From: Microbacterium oxydans
Lineage (GTDB): Bacteria; Actinomycetota; Actinomycetes; Actinomycetales; Microbacteriaceae
DNA length: 64,000 nt
Reading direction: 5' to 3'
NCBI RefSeq assembly: GCF_026559675.1
Contig: NZ_CP092891.1
Span: forward strand, 3,658,001-3,722,000
The translations under genes were made by a program, and so were the position numbers. The notes under the pieces are model-generated. The model was not told where the DNA came from, searched no databases, and saw only the letters and a list, made by a program, of their open reading frames with translations. Below are positions 54,044 to 63,124 of the stretch, in pieces (position 1 is the stretch's first letter; every line of letters begins with the position of its first letter).

Positions 54044-55045
54044 GTGGACGCTCGGGCCACCCGACGCGGCGTTCCTGCCGTCGTCATCTGGGGTGCTCTC
54101 GGCGTGCTCGCCTGGGCGACTTTCACGATGCTCCTCGGAGGCGGTTCCGCCCACGCGGACGAAGAGGACGACGGTCCGCTCGACGGACTCACCTCTCTCG
54201 TCAGTGACACGGTCTCGGCCGTCACGGCGCCGGTGAAGCCGGTCGTCACGAAGGTCGTCGCCCCGGTCGTCACGAAGGTCGTCGCGCCCGTGCAGAAGGC
54301 CGCGCCGGCCGTCGTCGAGACGGTGACCAAGACCGTGTCCAAGACTCCGGTCGTCGGACCCGTCACCGCCCCGGTCGTGCACGCGGTGACCGAGACGGCC
54401 GCATCGGTCGTCACGCCGGTCACCGAGGTCCTGACCGACGCTCCCGTCTCGCAGATCACCGATCCGATCCTCGACACGGTCGCCGGGATCCCGGTGGTCG
54501 GTGGCCTGGTGAAGGATCTGGGTGTGATCTCCGCGGTCGACGATGTCGTCGGGGTGGTCGATGACACGACCGCCCTTCTCGGCGGCGTCGCGAACCAGAC
54601 CGTGCCTCCCGTGCTCGAAGCCCTCGATCCGACGACGCCCGTCCCCGGCCCCGGTGCCGGCGGCATCATCGACGCCCCGTCGGCGCCGTCACCGGCCGAC
54701 CTCACGACGACGCCCGCGTCCACATCGGCATCCGTCCCGGCATCCGTCTCGTGGTCCTCGGGCTTCGATGGCGCGCTCCCCTCGGCGAGCGCGCCCACGG
54801 ACGAGGCCGTCGAAGCCGCCGACTCCCCCGCACTCGCGCCCACGGGCACTCCTTCCGGGAGTCCGCCCGGTGCTCCCGTACCCGCGTCCTCCTCCGCCGG
54901 TCCCGGCGGAGGCTCCGGTGCTGCCCACGCGCGCCTGAGCGACGTGAATCCTGCTCCGCTCCGTGCTGGCGAGCGGACATCCGGCGCCACCGACGACGTG
55001 CTTCCCGCGTCGCTGGTCGCCGACACCGAGGTCTCTCCCGACTGA
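54044..55045 (+). CDS. Secreted Val/Thr/Pro/Ala-rich surface protein
   Basis: 333 residues from GTG 54044, which follows a strong GGAGGGGGAGG. Signal peptide ~10-38 with cleavage likely after AHA. The first half has imperfect repeats such as VVTKVVAPV (two near-identical copies) and PVTAPV-like strands; the second half is a Pro/Ser/Ala linker. No sorting signal at the C terminus. I do not recognise the family. 103 bases upstream of the chaplin-like gene, so the two may form a surface-layer operon. Confidence 0.75.
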   Translation: MDARATRRGVPAVVIWGALGVLAWATFTMLLGGGSAHADEEDDGPLDGLTSLVSDTVSAVTAPVKPVVTKVVAPVVTKVVAPVQKAAPAVVETVTKTVSKTPVVGPVTAPVVHAVTETAASVVTPVTEVLTDAPVSQITDPILDTVAGIPVVGGLVKDLGVISAVDDVVGVVDDTTALLGGVANQTVPPVLEALDPTTPVPGPGAGGIIDAPSAPSPADLTTTPASTSASVPASVSWSSGFDGALPSASAPTDEAVEAADSPALAPTGTPSGSPPGAPVPASSSAGPGGGSGAAHARLSDVNPAPLRAGERTSGATDDVLPASLVADTEVSPD

Positions 55046-55148
55046 CGGACCGTCACGTCGTTCCCCCGGGAACGACAGATGCCGTGCTGCGCGCGCACTT
55101 TCCTCGCGCGCACCCATCAGACGATCCATCCAGTCAGGAGACATCATC

Positions 55149-57008
55149 ATGCGCACTTATCTCAAGCGAGCCCTCTGGGGCACGCTCATCGCCGGGGGCA
55201 TCACGCTCCTCGGTGCGACGGCCGCGAATGCGGCCGAGACATCCGGAGACGACGGACTTCTCTCCGGCACGCAGGCGGAGACCACCATCTCGGCACCGAT
55301 CAAGGTCGTGGGCAACGCGATCTCGGTGCTCGGCGATGCGGTCACGCCGGCACCGGCACCGGCACCGGCCCCAGCTCCGGCACCGGCCCCAGCTCCGGCT
55401 CCCGCGCCGGCGCCCGCTCCGGCACCCGCTCCGGCCGCCGTCACCGACGGCTCGTCCGGCACGGCATCCGGCACCCAGGCCGTGGTCACCGTGAACCTCC
55501 CCGTCACCGTGTCGAACAACGCGGTGAGCGTGCTCGACACCTCTTCGACCAGCGCCCCGGCCGCAACTCCCCAGAGCTCGGCTCCCCAGGCCGAGACCCC
55601 GGCCGGGGCGCCTCTCGTGACCACGAACGGCCTGGACGGCGTGCTCTCGGGCACCCAGGCGCTGCTCGCGGTCAACGCCCCGATCACCGTCACCGGCAAC
55701 GCCGTGTCACTGCTCGGTGACAGCGAGAGTGCGGCACCGAGCGGACAGGGCGCCGCAGCACCGGCCCCCTCGACCCCGGTCGGCGCGGGCACATCCGGAG
55801 CGGACGGGATCGGCAGCGGCACACAGGTCGTCGCCCCCATCACGGCACCGGTGACGGTGTCGGGGAACGCGATCTCGCTGCTCGGCGACACGAGCTCGAC
55901 GGGAACCGGCGCCGCCGGCCCGACCGCTTCGTCCGCTCCCGCCACCGCGGCGGGCGCCTCAGGTGACGACGCGATCCTCGGCGGCACGCAGGTGACTGCG
56001 CCCGTCACGGCACCGGTGACGGTGTCGGGGAACGCGATCTCGCTCCTCGGTGACACCTCGGCGACCGGAACCGGCGGAACCACCGCACCGACCACGCCCG
56101 CGACCGGAGGGAACACCACCACCGGAACCGACAGCATCCTCGGCGGCACCCAGATCACCGCACCCGTCACCGCCCCCATCGGCGTGACCGGCAACGCGAT
56201 CTCCCTGCTCGACGACGCCACCGTCACCCGCACCGGGACCGGCGGAACCACCGCACCGGCCGCACCCGTGACCGGAGGCAACACCACCACCGGAACCGAC
56301 GGCATCCTCGGCGGCACCCAGATCACCGCACCCGTCACCGCCCCCATCGGCGTGACCGGCAACGCGATCTCCCTGCTCGACGACGCCACCGTCACCCGCA
56401 CCGGGACCGGCGGAGCAGCCGCTCCCGCACCGGCCGCACCCGCGACCGGAGGCAACACCACCACCGGAACCGACAGCATCCTCGGCGGCACCCAGATCAC
56501 CGCACCCGTCACCGCACCCATCGGCGTGACCGGCAACGCGATCTCCCTGCTCGACGACGCCACCGTCACCCGCACCGAGACCGGGGGAACCACCGCACCG
56601 ACCGCGCCCGCGACCGGAGGGAACACCACCACCGGAACCGACAGCATCCTCGGCGGCACCCAGCTGGCGCTGCCGATCAGCCTGCCGATCACGATCGGGG
56701 GGAACGCCATCTCCGTCGTCGGCGAGAGCACGGTGATCGACCCCGGAACGGACCCGGGAACCGACCCCGGAACGGACCCGGGAACGGACCCCGGAACGGA
56801 TCCCGGGACCGACCCGGGGACCGACCCCGGCACGACCCCCGGCACCTCGACCGGTGGCGCCACCGCCTCGGGCGCGGCGACCACCGGCCAGGCGGAGGGT
56901 CTCGCCATGACCGGCGGGAGCTCGCCTGGGGGCCTGATCACCCTCGCCGGAGTCCTGCTCCTCCTCGGAGCCGCAGGACTCCTGCGACGTCGTCGGCTGA
57001 CGGCGTAG
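55149..57008 (+). CDS. Cell-wall protein with nine cysteine-free chaplin-like repeats
   Basis: 619 residues; AGGAG before ATG. Signal peptide ~1-29 (ATAANA-AE). Nine repeats of about 25 residues start near 39, 107, 167, 222, 278, 332, 388, 446 and 502; the core is GTQ-x6-AP(V/I)xVxGNAISLLxD. This resembles chaplin domains (VPVNVCGNTVNVIG) but without their cysteines. An Ala-Pro tract lies at ~66-96 and a DPGT tract at ~532-562. The end carries a sorting-like LAMTGG near 586, a membrane segment ~592-612 and RRRR. Likely sortase-anchored, hydrophobic or amyloid-forming surface protein. Confidence 0.85.
   Translation: MRTYLKRALWGTLIAGGITLLGATAANAAETSGDDGLLSGTQAETTISAPIKVVGNAISVLGDAVTPAPAPAPAPAPAPAPAPAPAPAPAPAPAPAAVTDGSSGTASGTQAVVTVNLPVTVSNNAVSVLDTSSTSAPAATPQSSAPQAETPAGAPLVTTNGLDGVLSGTQALLAVNAPITVTGNAVSLLGDSESAAPSGQGAAAPAPSTPVGAGTSGADGIGSGTQVVAPITAPVTVSGNAISLLGDTSSTGTGAAGPTASSAPATAAGASGDDAILGGTQVTAPVTAPVTVSGNAISLLGDTSATGTGGTTAPTTPATGGNTTTGTDSILGGTQITAPVTAPIGVTGNAISLLDDATVTRTGTGGTTAPAAPVTGGNTTTGTDGILGGTQITAPVTAPIGVTGNAISLLDDATVTRTGTGGAAAPAPAAPATGGNTTTGTDSILGGTQITAPVTAPIGVTGNAISLLDDATVTRTETGGTTAPTAPATGGNTTTGTDSILGGTQLALPISLPITIGGNAISVVGESTVIDPGTDPGTDPGTDPGTDPGTDPGTDPGTDPGTTPGTSTGGATASGAATTGQAEGLAMTGGSSPGGLITLAGVLLLLGAAGLLRRRRLTA
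55343..55437 (+). repeat. Ala-Pro codon tract
   Basis: Tandem six-base units of the form GCNCCN coding (AP)n, about 15 copies, inside the chaplin-like gene. Low-complexity wall-spanning linker; slippage could vary its length. Confidence 0.7.
56100..56670 (+). repeat. Near-identical ~168-174 base tandem repeats
   Basis: Three to four consecutive units starting near 56110, 56277, 56450 and 56617 (each beginning GGNAACACCACCACCGG) are almost identical in DNA, encoding repeats 6-8 and the start of repeat 9 with their linkers. Such identity implies recent duplication or gene conversion. Confidence 0.8.
56740..56842 (+). repeat. DPGT codon tract
   Basis: Tandem 12-base units (GACCCGGGAACG-like) encoding (DPGT)n, about eight copies, between the last chaplin-like repeat and the sorting region. 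Wall spacer by analogy with other anchored proteins. Confidence 0.75.
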
Positions 57009-57017
57009 TGAAGGCGC

Positions 57018-57060
57018 CGGTGGTGCGGTCATCCTCGGGGGAGGAGATCCCGCGCCACCG
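57018..57060 (+). terminator. Terminator of the chaplin-like gene
   Basis: CGGTGGTGCGG (57018-57028) pairs with CCGCGCCACCG (57050-57060) with one G:T pair; begins 10 bases after the stop codon. Confidence 0.55.
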
Positions 57061-57134
57061 GTGCGCCGCGTCGTTCCCCACCCCGACGGGATCGTAGCCC
57101 CAGCTCACCGTCGCTCGACGTCGGCGCAGAGGGC

Positions 57135-57168
57135 GGATGCCCCGTGGTCACCCCACCACGGGGCATCC
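57135..57168 (-). terminator. Strong hairpin in the convergent gap
   Basis: GGATGCCCCGTGGT (57135-57148) and ACCACGGGGCATCC (57155-57168), perfect 14-base stem with a 6-base loop. It can end the minus-strand gene at 57249-57608 and back up the hairpin at 57018. Confidence 0.7.
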
Positions 57169-57248
57169 GTCGCGCCCGCACCGCCCTGCGTGCCGCGGCC
57201 GCGACCCCGATCGCGCCGATCCCCGATGAGGCGTTCACGGCCGCGGCG

Positions 57249-57608
57249 TCAGTCGACGACGGGCAGACCGTCCTCATCGAAGACGACGCCCTCGGCGATC
57301 AGGCGCTCCCTGGCGGCGTGATGCACCACGCCGCGCCGGGGCGGGTGGGGTTCGAGCAGGCCGAGCAGGATCTCCCTGGTGGCATTCTGGTGATGGGCGA
57401 CCTCGATCCGCACTCCCCAGAACCGGTCGTGAGCGAAGCGGGCGAGCGCCGCTTCGTCGGCATCCGGGTTGTGCGCCGCGGCGGCACGGATCGCCTGATG
57501 GGGATCGGTGACGAGCTGCTCGAACTCCTCCGGGGTGTGCGCGCCGCGCGCCAGCCGATAGCGGCGCTCCTCGTCTGCCAGCTGCTCCGGTGTCTTGCGC
57601 TTCCCCAT
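57249..57608 (-). CDS. Small protein resembling variant leucine-rich repeats
   Basis: 119 residues, soluble. Two degenerate helical repeats of the form (P)xxAIRAAAAHNPDADEAALARFAHD and FWGVRIEVAHHQNATREILLGLLE look like LRV/HEAT-type units. Lys/Arg-rich start MGKRKTPEQLADEERR. Function unknown; possibly a scaffold protein. Confidence 0.65.
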   Translation of the reverse strand: MGKRKTPEQLADEERRYRLARGAHTPEEFEQLVTDPHQAIRAAAAHNPDADEAALARFAHDRFWGVRIEVAHHQNATREILLGLLEPHPPRRGVVHHAARERLIAEGVVFDEDGLPVVD

Positions 57609-57707
57609 GGCGTCTCCTCCCCCGCAGCGCCCATGCGGCCCCGGGAGCGTCAGTCTATTCAGCGCATCGGACGTGCATCGCCGAAGGACGCGAGTGACCG
57701 CACGGGC

Positions 57708-58217
57708 TCAGCCGAAGAGCGCACCGGCGTCCGCGAAACGCGGGACGAGGAGAAGCCCGCTCAGGCGACGAGAGAGCCGCTCCGCCTCGGCCTCCTGCTG
57801 CTCGGGCTGCTGCTGATCGGACTGCTGCCCCGCGAGCATCCCGACCGACGGCGCGGCCGCTCCTCCGGGCGCGCTCGCCCCCGCGAGCACGCTCACGCCC
57901 GCACGGGTGTGCAGGTCTTCGAAGGTCATGGGCAGGCTCTCGCACCGGGAGTGCCCGCACAGCAGGTGCGAGAGCTCATGGCTCACGACGTGGAGCCGGT
58001 ACCAACGAGGATCGGACTTCCGCAGCGGGATCCGCGCGTGATCATCGCTCACGAGCGTGCCCCTCGCCACGGACGCCCAGTCGCACTCCTCGAGGAGCTC
58101 GATCTCGATGTCGAGCCCCGTCAGCTCCGCCACCCGCTTCGTGACGGTCTTCACCGTGCCCCCGCACGCGCTCTCGAGCTCCTCGAAGAGCTCCTCCACT
58201 CCCCCTCGATCGTCCAT
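57708..58217 (-). CDS. ImmA/IrrE-family metallopeptidase
   Basis: 169 residues. Zinc site H80-E-L-S-H84 (VVSHELSHLLCGHS) in a context typical of ImmA/IrrE peptidases, which cleave HTH repressors in mobile elements or stress circuits. C-terminal half is Ala/Gln rich. No HTH repressor gene is adjacent here, which is unusual; the target could be elsewhere. Confidence 0.8.
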   Translation of the reverse strand: MDDRGGVEELFEELESACGGTVKTVTKRVAELTGLDIEIELLEECDWASVARGTLVSDDHARIPLRKSDPRWYRLHVVSHELSHLLCGHSRCESLPMTFEDLHTRAGVSVLAGASAPGGAAAPSVGMLAGQQSDQQQPEQQEAEAERLSRRLSGLLLVPRFADAGALFG

Positions 58218-58658
58218 GGTCCTCCGCCCTCCGGTCCAGGCCGCTGATCGGCCTGAACGTCTCCCACTGGAGAGACGCAGGGCCGGGCCGACTCATTACG
58301 GCGAAGGCCTGTGCACCTTCGGTCAGTCTTCTCGACGAAGGTCTATGTCCGGGGTCGCACGCGTGCGCCGTGGGCGGGTGCTCTCCGCTCAGGACGCACC
58401 GCGCGGCCATCGATCCGGCAGGTGTCCACCCGCGGGTGGAGGCGGATCAGCCCGCGGGAGGATGACCGGGCGCGCTCGACCCGGCAGGCTCGGAAGCGTC
58501 GATCGTGTCGTCGGAGCTCAGTCGCATCTCATCGGACTGCGCCGGGACCCACGGATCCGGCACAGGACGACGAGGTCCGGCCGATCCCGGCGGCTTCCGC
58601 GCCGCGCGCACGCTCCTCGCGTGCTGCCGCGCCCCAGCCGAAAGCACCTCACCGCTCC
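58218..58658. other. 441-base gap before the RND gene
   Basis: No supported gene. The RND reading frame is open through most of it but its amino-acid content (Arg/Ser runs) is not protein-like and the family start is at 58659. A 66-codon minus-strand frame at 58447-58647 has weaker third-position GC bias than real genes here. No clear operator or terminator was found; the promoters of the divergent ImmA/IrrE and RND genes must lie inside. Confidence 0.5.
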
Positions 58659-61600
58659 ATGTCGTTCCTCACGCGCAGCAGCCTCAAGAACCGCCTCATC
58701 CTCTCGCTCGCGACACTCGCGATCGTCGTGCTCGGCCTCGTGGCGATGGGCTCGCTCAAGCAGGAGCTGATGCCGTCGATGCAGGTGCCCACGGCCTACG
58801 TGACCGCGCAGTCGCAGGGTCTCGCACCCGAGGAGATGTCGAGCAGCGTCACCGAGCCTCTCGAGCAGGCGGTCCGCGCCGTGCCCGGTGTGACGAGCGT
58901 CACGTCCTCGACGTCGAGCGGATCCGCACAGATCCTCGTCCAGTGGACCTTCGGCGAGGACGATGAGGAGACGCTGCGCACGATCCGCAGCGCGACCGAT
59001 TCGATGAAGCAGGGCTTCCCGTCCGGCACCGAGGTCCAGGTCGCCTCCGGCGGTGCCGGTGACCTGCCCGCGATGGTGCTGAGCGCCGGGAGCAGCGGCG
59101 ACCAGGAGGCGTTCGGCGAGGCGCTCCAGCAGACGGTCGTCCCGGCGCTGCAGGGCGTACCCGGAGTGCGCGATGTGGAGCTCGCGGGCCAGGAGACGCA
59201 GCGCATCACGATCGACCTGCGCCCGGCCGACGTGACCCGCCTGAAGGTGGAGCCGTCGGCGCTCGGACCGATCCTCCAGGCGCACGGGGCGGCGCTCCCC
59301 GCCGGGCAGGCGAAGTCCCCCGAGGGCCCGATCTCGGTCACGGTGGGCTCGCGCCTGGTGACCCTGGAGGACATCCAGACCCTGTCCGTGCCCACGCCGG
59401 ACGGTGCCGTCACGGTCGCCGACTTCGCCGACGTCTCGATCGAGACCGTGCCGGCGGAGACCATCTCGCGCGTCAACGGGAACCCCTCGCTCACGCTGCA
59501 GGTCACCCCGTCGCAGGGCGCCAACGTGGTCGACATCTCGCACGGGGTGAACGCGGAGCTCGACCGGCTCGCTCCGACCCTCGACGCCGAGTTCGTGACG
59601 CTGTTCGACCAGGCGCCCTACATCGAGCAGTCCATCCACGACCTGTCCGTCGAGGGCGGGCTCGGCCTGATCTTCGCGGTACTCGTGATCCTCGCCTTCC
59701 TGCGGTCCTGGCGCTCGACGGTCATCGCGGCCGTGTCGATCCCGCTGTCGCTGCTCATCACGCTCGTCGGCCTGTGGTGGAGCGGCAACTCGCTCAACAT
59801 CCTGACCCTCGGGGCCCTGACCATCGCGATCGGACGCGTCGTCGACGACTCGATCGTGGTGATCGAGAACATCAGCAGACGTCGCGGCGACGGTCCGCTC
59901 ACGACCGAGGGCGTGGTCGCCTCGGTCCGGCAGGTCGCGGGCGCGATCACCGCGTCCACGCTCACGACGGTCGCGGTCTTCCTGCCCATCGCCTTCGTGT
60001 CGGGCATCGCCGGCCAGCTGTTCCGCCCGTTCGCGGTGACGGTGTCGATCGCCCTGCTCGCCTCCCTCGTCGTCTCGCTCACGATCGTTCCGGTCCTCGC
60101 GTCCTGGTTCCTGAAGAACGCGCCGGCGCACCGCCCGGCCGCTGCCGACGACGCCGCTCCCGCCGTCCCGGACGATGCCGCTCCCGCCCTGGCGGACGAT
60201 GCCGAGCCGACCGAGGCCGCGCTCCCCGCGACCTCGTCCTCTACGTCGACCACGACCACTGCGACCGCCGCGACCGCCGCGACCGCCGTCCTCTCGCCGC
60301 CGGTCGAAGAGACGCGTCCGCCGGCGGAGCCGTCCGAGCTGGACGAGATCCACAGCGCCCCGGACCGCCTGCAGCGGACGTTCATGCCGACGCTGAACGC
60401 CACGCGTCGGCATCCGGTGATCACCCTCGTCGTCTCGGGTCTGCTGCTCGTCGCGACGCTGGGGATGACGCCGTTCATCCAGACGGACTTCCTCGGATCG
60501 TCCGGGCAGGAGAGCCTGCAGGTCGTCCAGACTCCCCCGAAGGAAGCGGTGGGGGATCTCGTCGCGGCCGCGGAGCCCGTGGAGAAGGCGCTCGGCGGCA
60601 TCACCGGCATCTCCGACGTCATCACGTCGATCCCGATCCCGATGCCGGGCACGCCGACCGCCATCACCTACGACCTGCAGCTGGCGAAGGACTCCGATGT
60701 CACGGAGGTCGAGTCGCAGGTGCAGGATGCGCTCGATGCCCTGCCCGACAGCGGCGAGATCGAGCTGGCGTCCCAGGACGCGTTCGTCGGGGGCGCCGGT
60801 GACGGCATCGCCCTGCAGATCGCGGGCAACGACCCCGAGGCCCTCCGCACCGCGAGCGATCTGCTCGAGGAGCAGCTCGCCGACGCGGACGGTGTGCGCT
60901 CCGTGAAGAGCGAGCTCGCGGGTGAGCAGCCCGTGCTGCGCGTGCAGGTCGACGAGCCCCTCGCCACGCGCCTCGGCTTCGACCGCGCGACGATCGCCAA
61001 GGCCGTGCAGGAAGCGCTCGCGGGCTCGACCGTCGGCACCCTCATGTTCGACGGTCAGGAGCGCGACATCGTCGTGCGCACGCCGGGTGCGGAGCGCACC
61101 GCCGACAAGCTCGGCGAGATCGTGCTCCCGATCACGCCGCAGCAGACCGCAGCGGCGCAGAAGGCCGCCGCCGAGGCCCTGGAGGCGAAGGCCGAGGCGA
61201 AGGCGGAGGATGCCCGGATCGAGGCGGAGAACGAACTCAACTCGCAGATCGACGCGGCGGGTAGACAGCGCTCCGAGCTCTCCGCCCAGGTCGGCGCCCT
61301 GAACAAGCAGCTGGCGGCTCTCGCCGCCGCCCCCATCGTCCCCGAGGACCCGCTGGACCCCGACGCGGAGGCGATGCGTCGGGCCCAGGAAGAGCGGGCC
61401 GAGCAGGTCTCCTCGCTGCAGGGCGCGATCGCCGCTGCGCAGTCCGGCATCGCCGGTGCGGACGAGCAGATCACGGCGCTTCGCCAGGCGCGGTCCGATG
61501 CGGCGGCCCAACAGGCCGAGGCCGAGGCGGCCCAGGCCGAGCAGAAGGCGGCGACCGAGGTCACCGGGAAGGCGATCCCGCTCTCGGCGATCGCGACCGT

Positions 61601-62405
61601 CGAGGAGGAGCTCACGGCCCCGACGATCACGCGTGCCGACGGCGAGCGCCAGGTGACCCTGACCGTGACCCCGAAGGACGGTGCGCTCTCGGCGGCGAGC
61701 CTCGCGATCGATCGTGCGATCGCCGAGACGGACCTGCCGGCGGGAGTGACCTTCGAACAGGGCGGCGCGACGGCGCAGCAGGACGAGGCCTTCGGTCAGC
61801 TCGGCCTCGCCATGCTCGGCGCCATCGTGCTCGTGCTCCTGGTGATGGTCGCGACGTTCCGCAACTTCCGCGGGCCGCTCGTGCTGCTCATCTCGATCCC
61901 CTTCGCGGCGACCGGTGCGATCCTGGGCCTCCTGCTCACCGGGACCCCGATGGGCCTGCCGGCACTGATCGGCCTGCTGATGCTCATCGGCATCGTGGTC
62001 ACGAACGCGATCGTCCTCATGGACCTCGTGAACCGTCTGCGCGAGGCCGGCGCGACGCTCGACGAGGCGGTGGAGCACGGCACGCGTCTGCGCCTGCGCC
62101 CGATCCTGATGACGGCTGCGGCGACGGTGTTCGCGCTGATCCCGATGTCGCTCGGGCTGACGGGCGGCGGGGTGTTCATCTCGAAGCCGCTGGCCATCGT
62201 CGTGATCGGCGGGCTCGTGTCGTCGACGCTGCTCACACTCGTCCTGGTCCCGGTGCTGTACACGCTCGTCGAACGCCGCCGCGATCGCCGGATCGCCCGG
62301 CGCGCCGAGCGCCGGATCCGACGCGAGGAGCGACGCGCCGCCGCCTCCGAGGCCTCGACGGGTGTCTTCGACATCGAGGAGGACGCCGTGAAGGAGGCCC
62401 CCTAG
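58659..62405 (+). CDS. RND-family efflux transporter with coiled-coil insertion
   Basis: 1248 residues, longer than usual (~1030-1060 for AcrB/SwrC). Start at 58659 gives the family N-terminus SFLTRSSLKNRLILSLATL with helix 1 at ~10-31. Twelve membrane segments in two halves; TIAIGRVVDDSIVVIENI near 390 carries the proton-relay aspartates, and LMLIGIVVTNAIVLMDLV is its repeat. Residues ~487-567 are a low-complexity Ala/Asp/Thr linker between halves. Residues ~826-966 are a long Ala/Glu/Gln/Lys coiled coil inserted before PLSAIATVEEE, in the docking-domain region of the second half. Substrate unknown; drug or lipid efflux likely. Ends overlapping the DUF805 stop. Confidence 0.9.
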   Translation: MSFLTRSSLKNRLILSLATLAIVVLGLVAMGSLKQELMPSMQVPTAYVTAQSQGLAPEEMSSSVTEPLEQAVRAVPGVTSVTSSTSSGSAQILVQWTFGEDDEETLRTIRSATDSMKQGFPSGTEVQVASGGAGDLPAMVLSAGSSGDQEAFGEALQQTVVPALQGVPGVRDVELAGQETQRITIDLRPADVTRLKVEPSALGPILQAHGAALPAGQAKSPEGPISVTVGSRLVTLEDIQTLSVPTPDGAVTVADFADVSIETVPAETISRVNGNPSLTLQVTPSQGANVVDISHGVNAELDRLAPTLDAEFVTLFDQAPYIEQSIHDLSVEGGLGLIFAVLVILAFLRSWRSTVIAAVSIPLSLLITLVGLWWSGNSLNILTLGALTIAIGRVVDDSIVVIENISRRRGDGPLTTEGVVASVRQVAGAITASTLTTVAVFLPIAFVSGIAGQLFRPFAVTVSIALLASLVVSLTIVPVLASWFLKNAPAHRPAAADDAAPAVPDDAAPALADDAEPTEAALPATSSSTSTTTTATAATAATAVLSPPVEETRPPAEPSELDEIHSAPDRLQRTFMPTLNATRRHPVITLVVSGLLLVATLGMTPFIQTDFLGSSGQESLQVVQTPPKEAVGDLVAAAEPVEKALGGITGISDVITSIPIPMPGTPTAITYDLQLAKDSDVTEVESQVQDALDALPDSGEIELASQDAFVGGAGDGIALQIAGNDPEALRTASDLLEEQLADADGVRSVKSELAGEQPVLRVQVDEPLATRLGFDRATIAKAVQEALAGSTVGTLMFDGQERDIVVRTPGAERTADKLGEIVLPITPQQTAAAQKAAAEALEAKAEAKAEDARIEAENELNSQIDAAGRQRSELSAQVGALNKQLAALAAAPIVPEDPLDPDAEAMRRAQEERAEQVSSLQGAIAAAQSGIAGADEQITALRQARSDAAAQQAEAEAAQAEQKAATEVTGKAIPLSAIATVEEELTAPTITRADGERQVTLTVTPKDGALSAASLAIDRAIAETDLPAGVTFEQGGATAQQDEAFGQLGLAMLGAIVLVLLVMVATFRNFRGPLVLLISIPFAATGAILGLLLTGTPMGLPALIGLLMLIGIVVTNAIVLMDLVNRLREAGATLDEAVEHGTRLRLRPILMTAAATVFALIPMSLGLTGGGVFISKPLAIVVIGGLVSSTLLTLVLVPVLYTLVERRRDRRIARRAERRIRREERRAAASEASTGVFDIEEDAVKEAP

Positions 62406-62968
62406 GGCGTGTCGGCGAGACCCGCCGTGTCGCGCGTTCTGTCCGGGGACGCGGACTCGTCCTCCTCACTGATCGGTCCGTCGAACTGAGCGCCGGCCGC
62501 GCGCGAAGCTCTGGCCATCATGAGGAGCAGGATGACGGAGCCCAACGGACCGAGCAGCAGGAGGAGGAGCCATGACCCTGTGCAGTCGGAGTCGTGGAGG
62601 CGCCTCACCGCGAGGGTGATCGCGGGGATGAAGGTGAGGACGGACCAGACCACCGCGAGGGTCGCAACGATCGGGGGCGTCTCGACGAACGCCGCCGGCT
62701 CCTGAGAGAAGACGGCGAAATCGAACGCCCCCCAGGCTCCGACCGGGCCGATCCTCAGTTCGAGAGTGCCGTCCGTCGGGGCGACGAGCCACCCCAGAGC
62801 TGAACTGACCAGGATGTGGATGAGCGTCCACCACCAGTACTCGCTCAGGCTGGCCCGCCCGCGAAGGTGGAAGGCCCGTCCGAAGAACCTTCGCACCGCT
62901 GCGACGGGGCTCGCGCCGACCAGCGGAGCGTACGGCGAGGAGTGCGGTGTCTGGAGGGGAGTAGTCAT
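62402..62968 (-). CDS. DUF805 membrane protein
   Basis: 188 residues from ATG 62968. N-terminal FFGRAFHLRGRASLSEYWWWTLIHIL and RRLHDSDCTGSWLLLLLLGPLGSVILL are the hallmarks of DUF805, with about three to four membrane segments (~45-62, 95-118, 125-152). Function of the family is not known. Converges on and overlaps the RND gene by four bases. Confidence 0.85.
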   Translation of the reverse strand: MTTPLQTPHSSPYAPLVGASPVAAVRRFFGRAFHLRGRASLSEYWWWTLIHILVSSALGWLVAPTDGTLELRIGPVGAWGAFDFAVFSQEPAAFVETPPIVATLAVVWSVLTFIPAITLAVRRLHDSDCTGSWLLLLLLGPLGSVILLLMMARASRAAGAQFDGPISEEDESASPDRTRDTAGLADTP

Positions 62969-63124
62969 ACCCAAGGTCTCGTGATCGGAAGCGCGGCTCG
63001 AACGGCCGGAAGCGTGGACGGGTCCGCTTCGAGCATTTCGCGGGCGCCGACGCTTGTCTGTAGGCATTTCGGGGGACAGGGCATCGGGAGGCCCCGGCAT
63101 CTTCCGTGTGCCAAGCTGGGCGCC

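Noticed and set aside
55343..56842. CRISPR array
   Set aside because: Repeats are in frame within a surface-protein gene, of unequal length, with no spacers or cas genes.
55157..56941. 594-codon minus-strand frame with its own repeats
   Set aside because: Repeats merely mirror the chaplin-like gene, which has a signal peptide, ribosome site and sorting signal.
58447..58647. 66-codon minus-strand gene before the RND gene
   Set aside because: Only about three quarters of third positions are G/C, below neighbouring genes, and no ribosome site or family match.
58518..62078. 1186-codon minus-strand frame opposite the RND gene
   Set aside because: Low-complexity Arg/Asp/His-rich sequence with no domain; the plus strand encodes a clear RND transporter.
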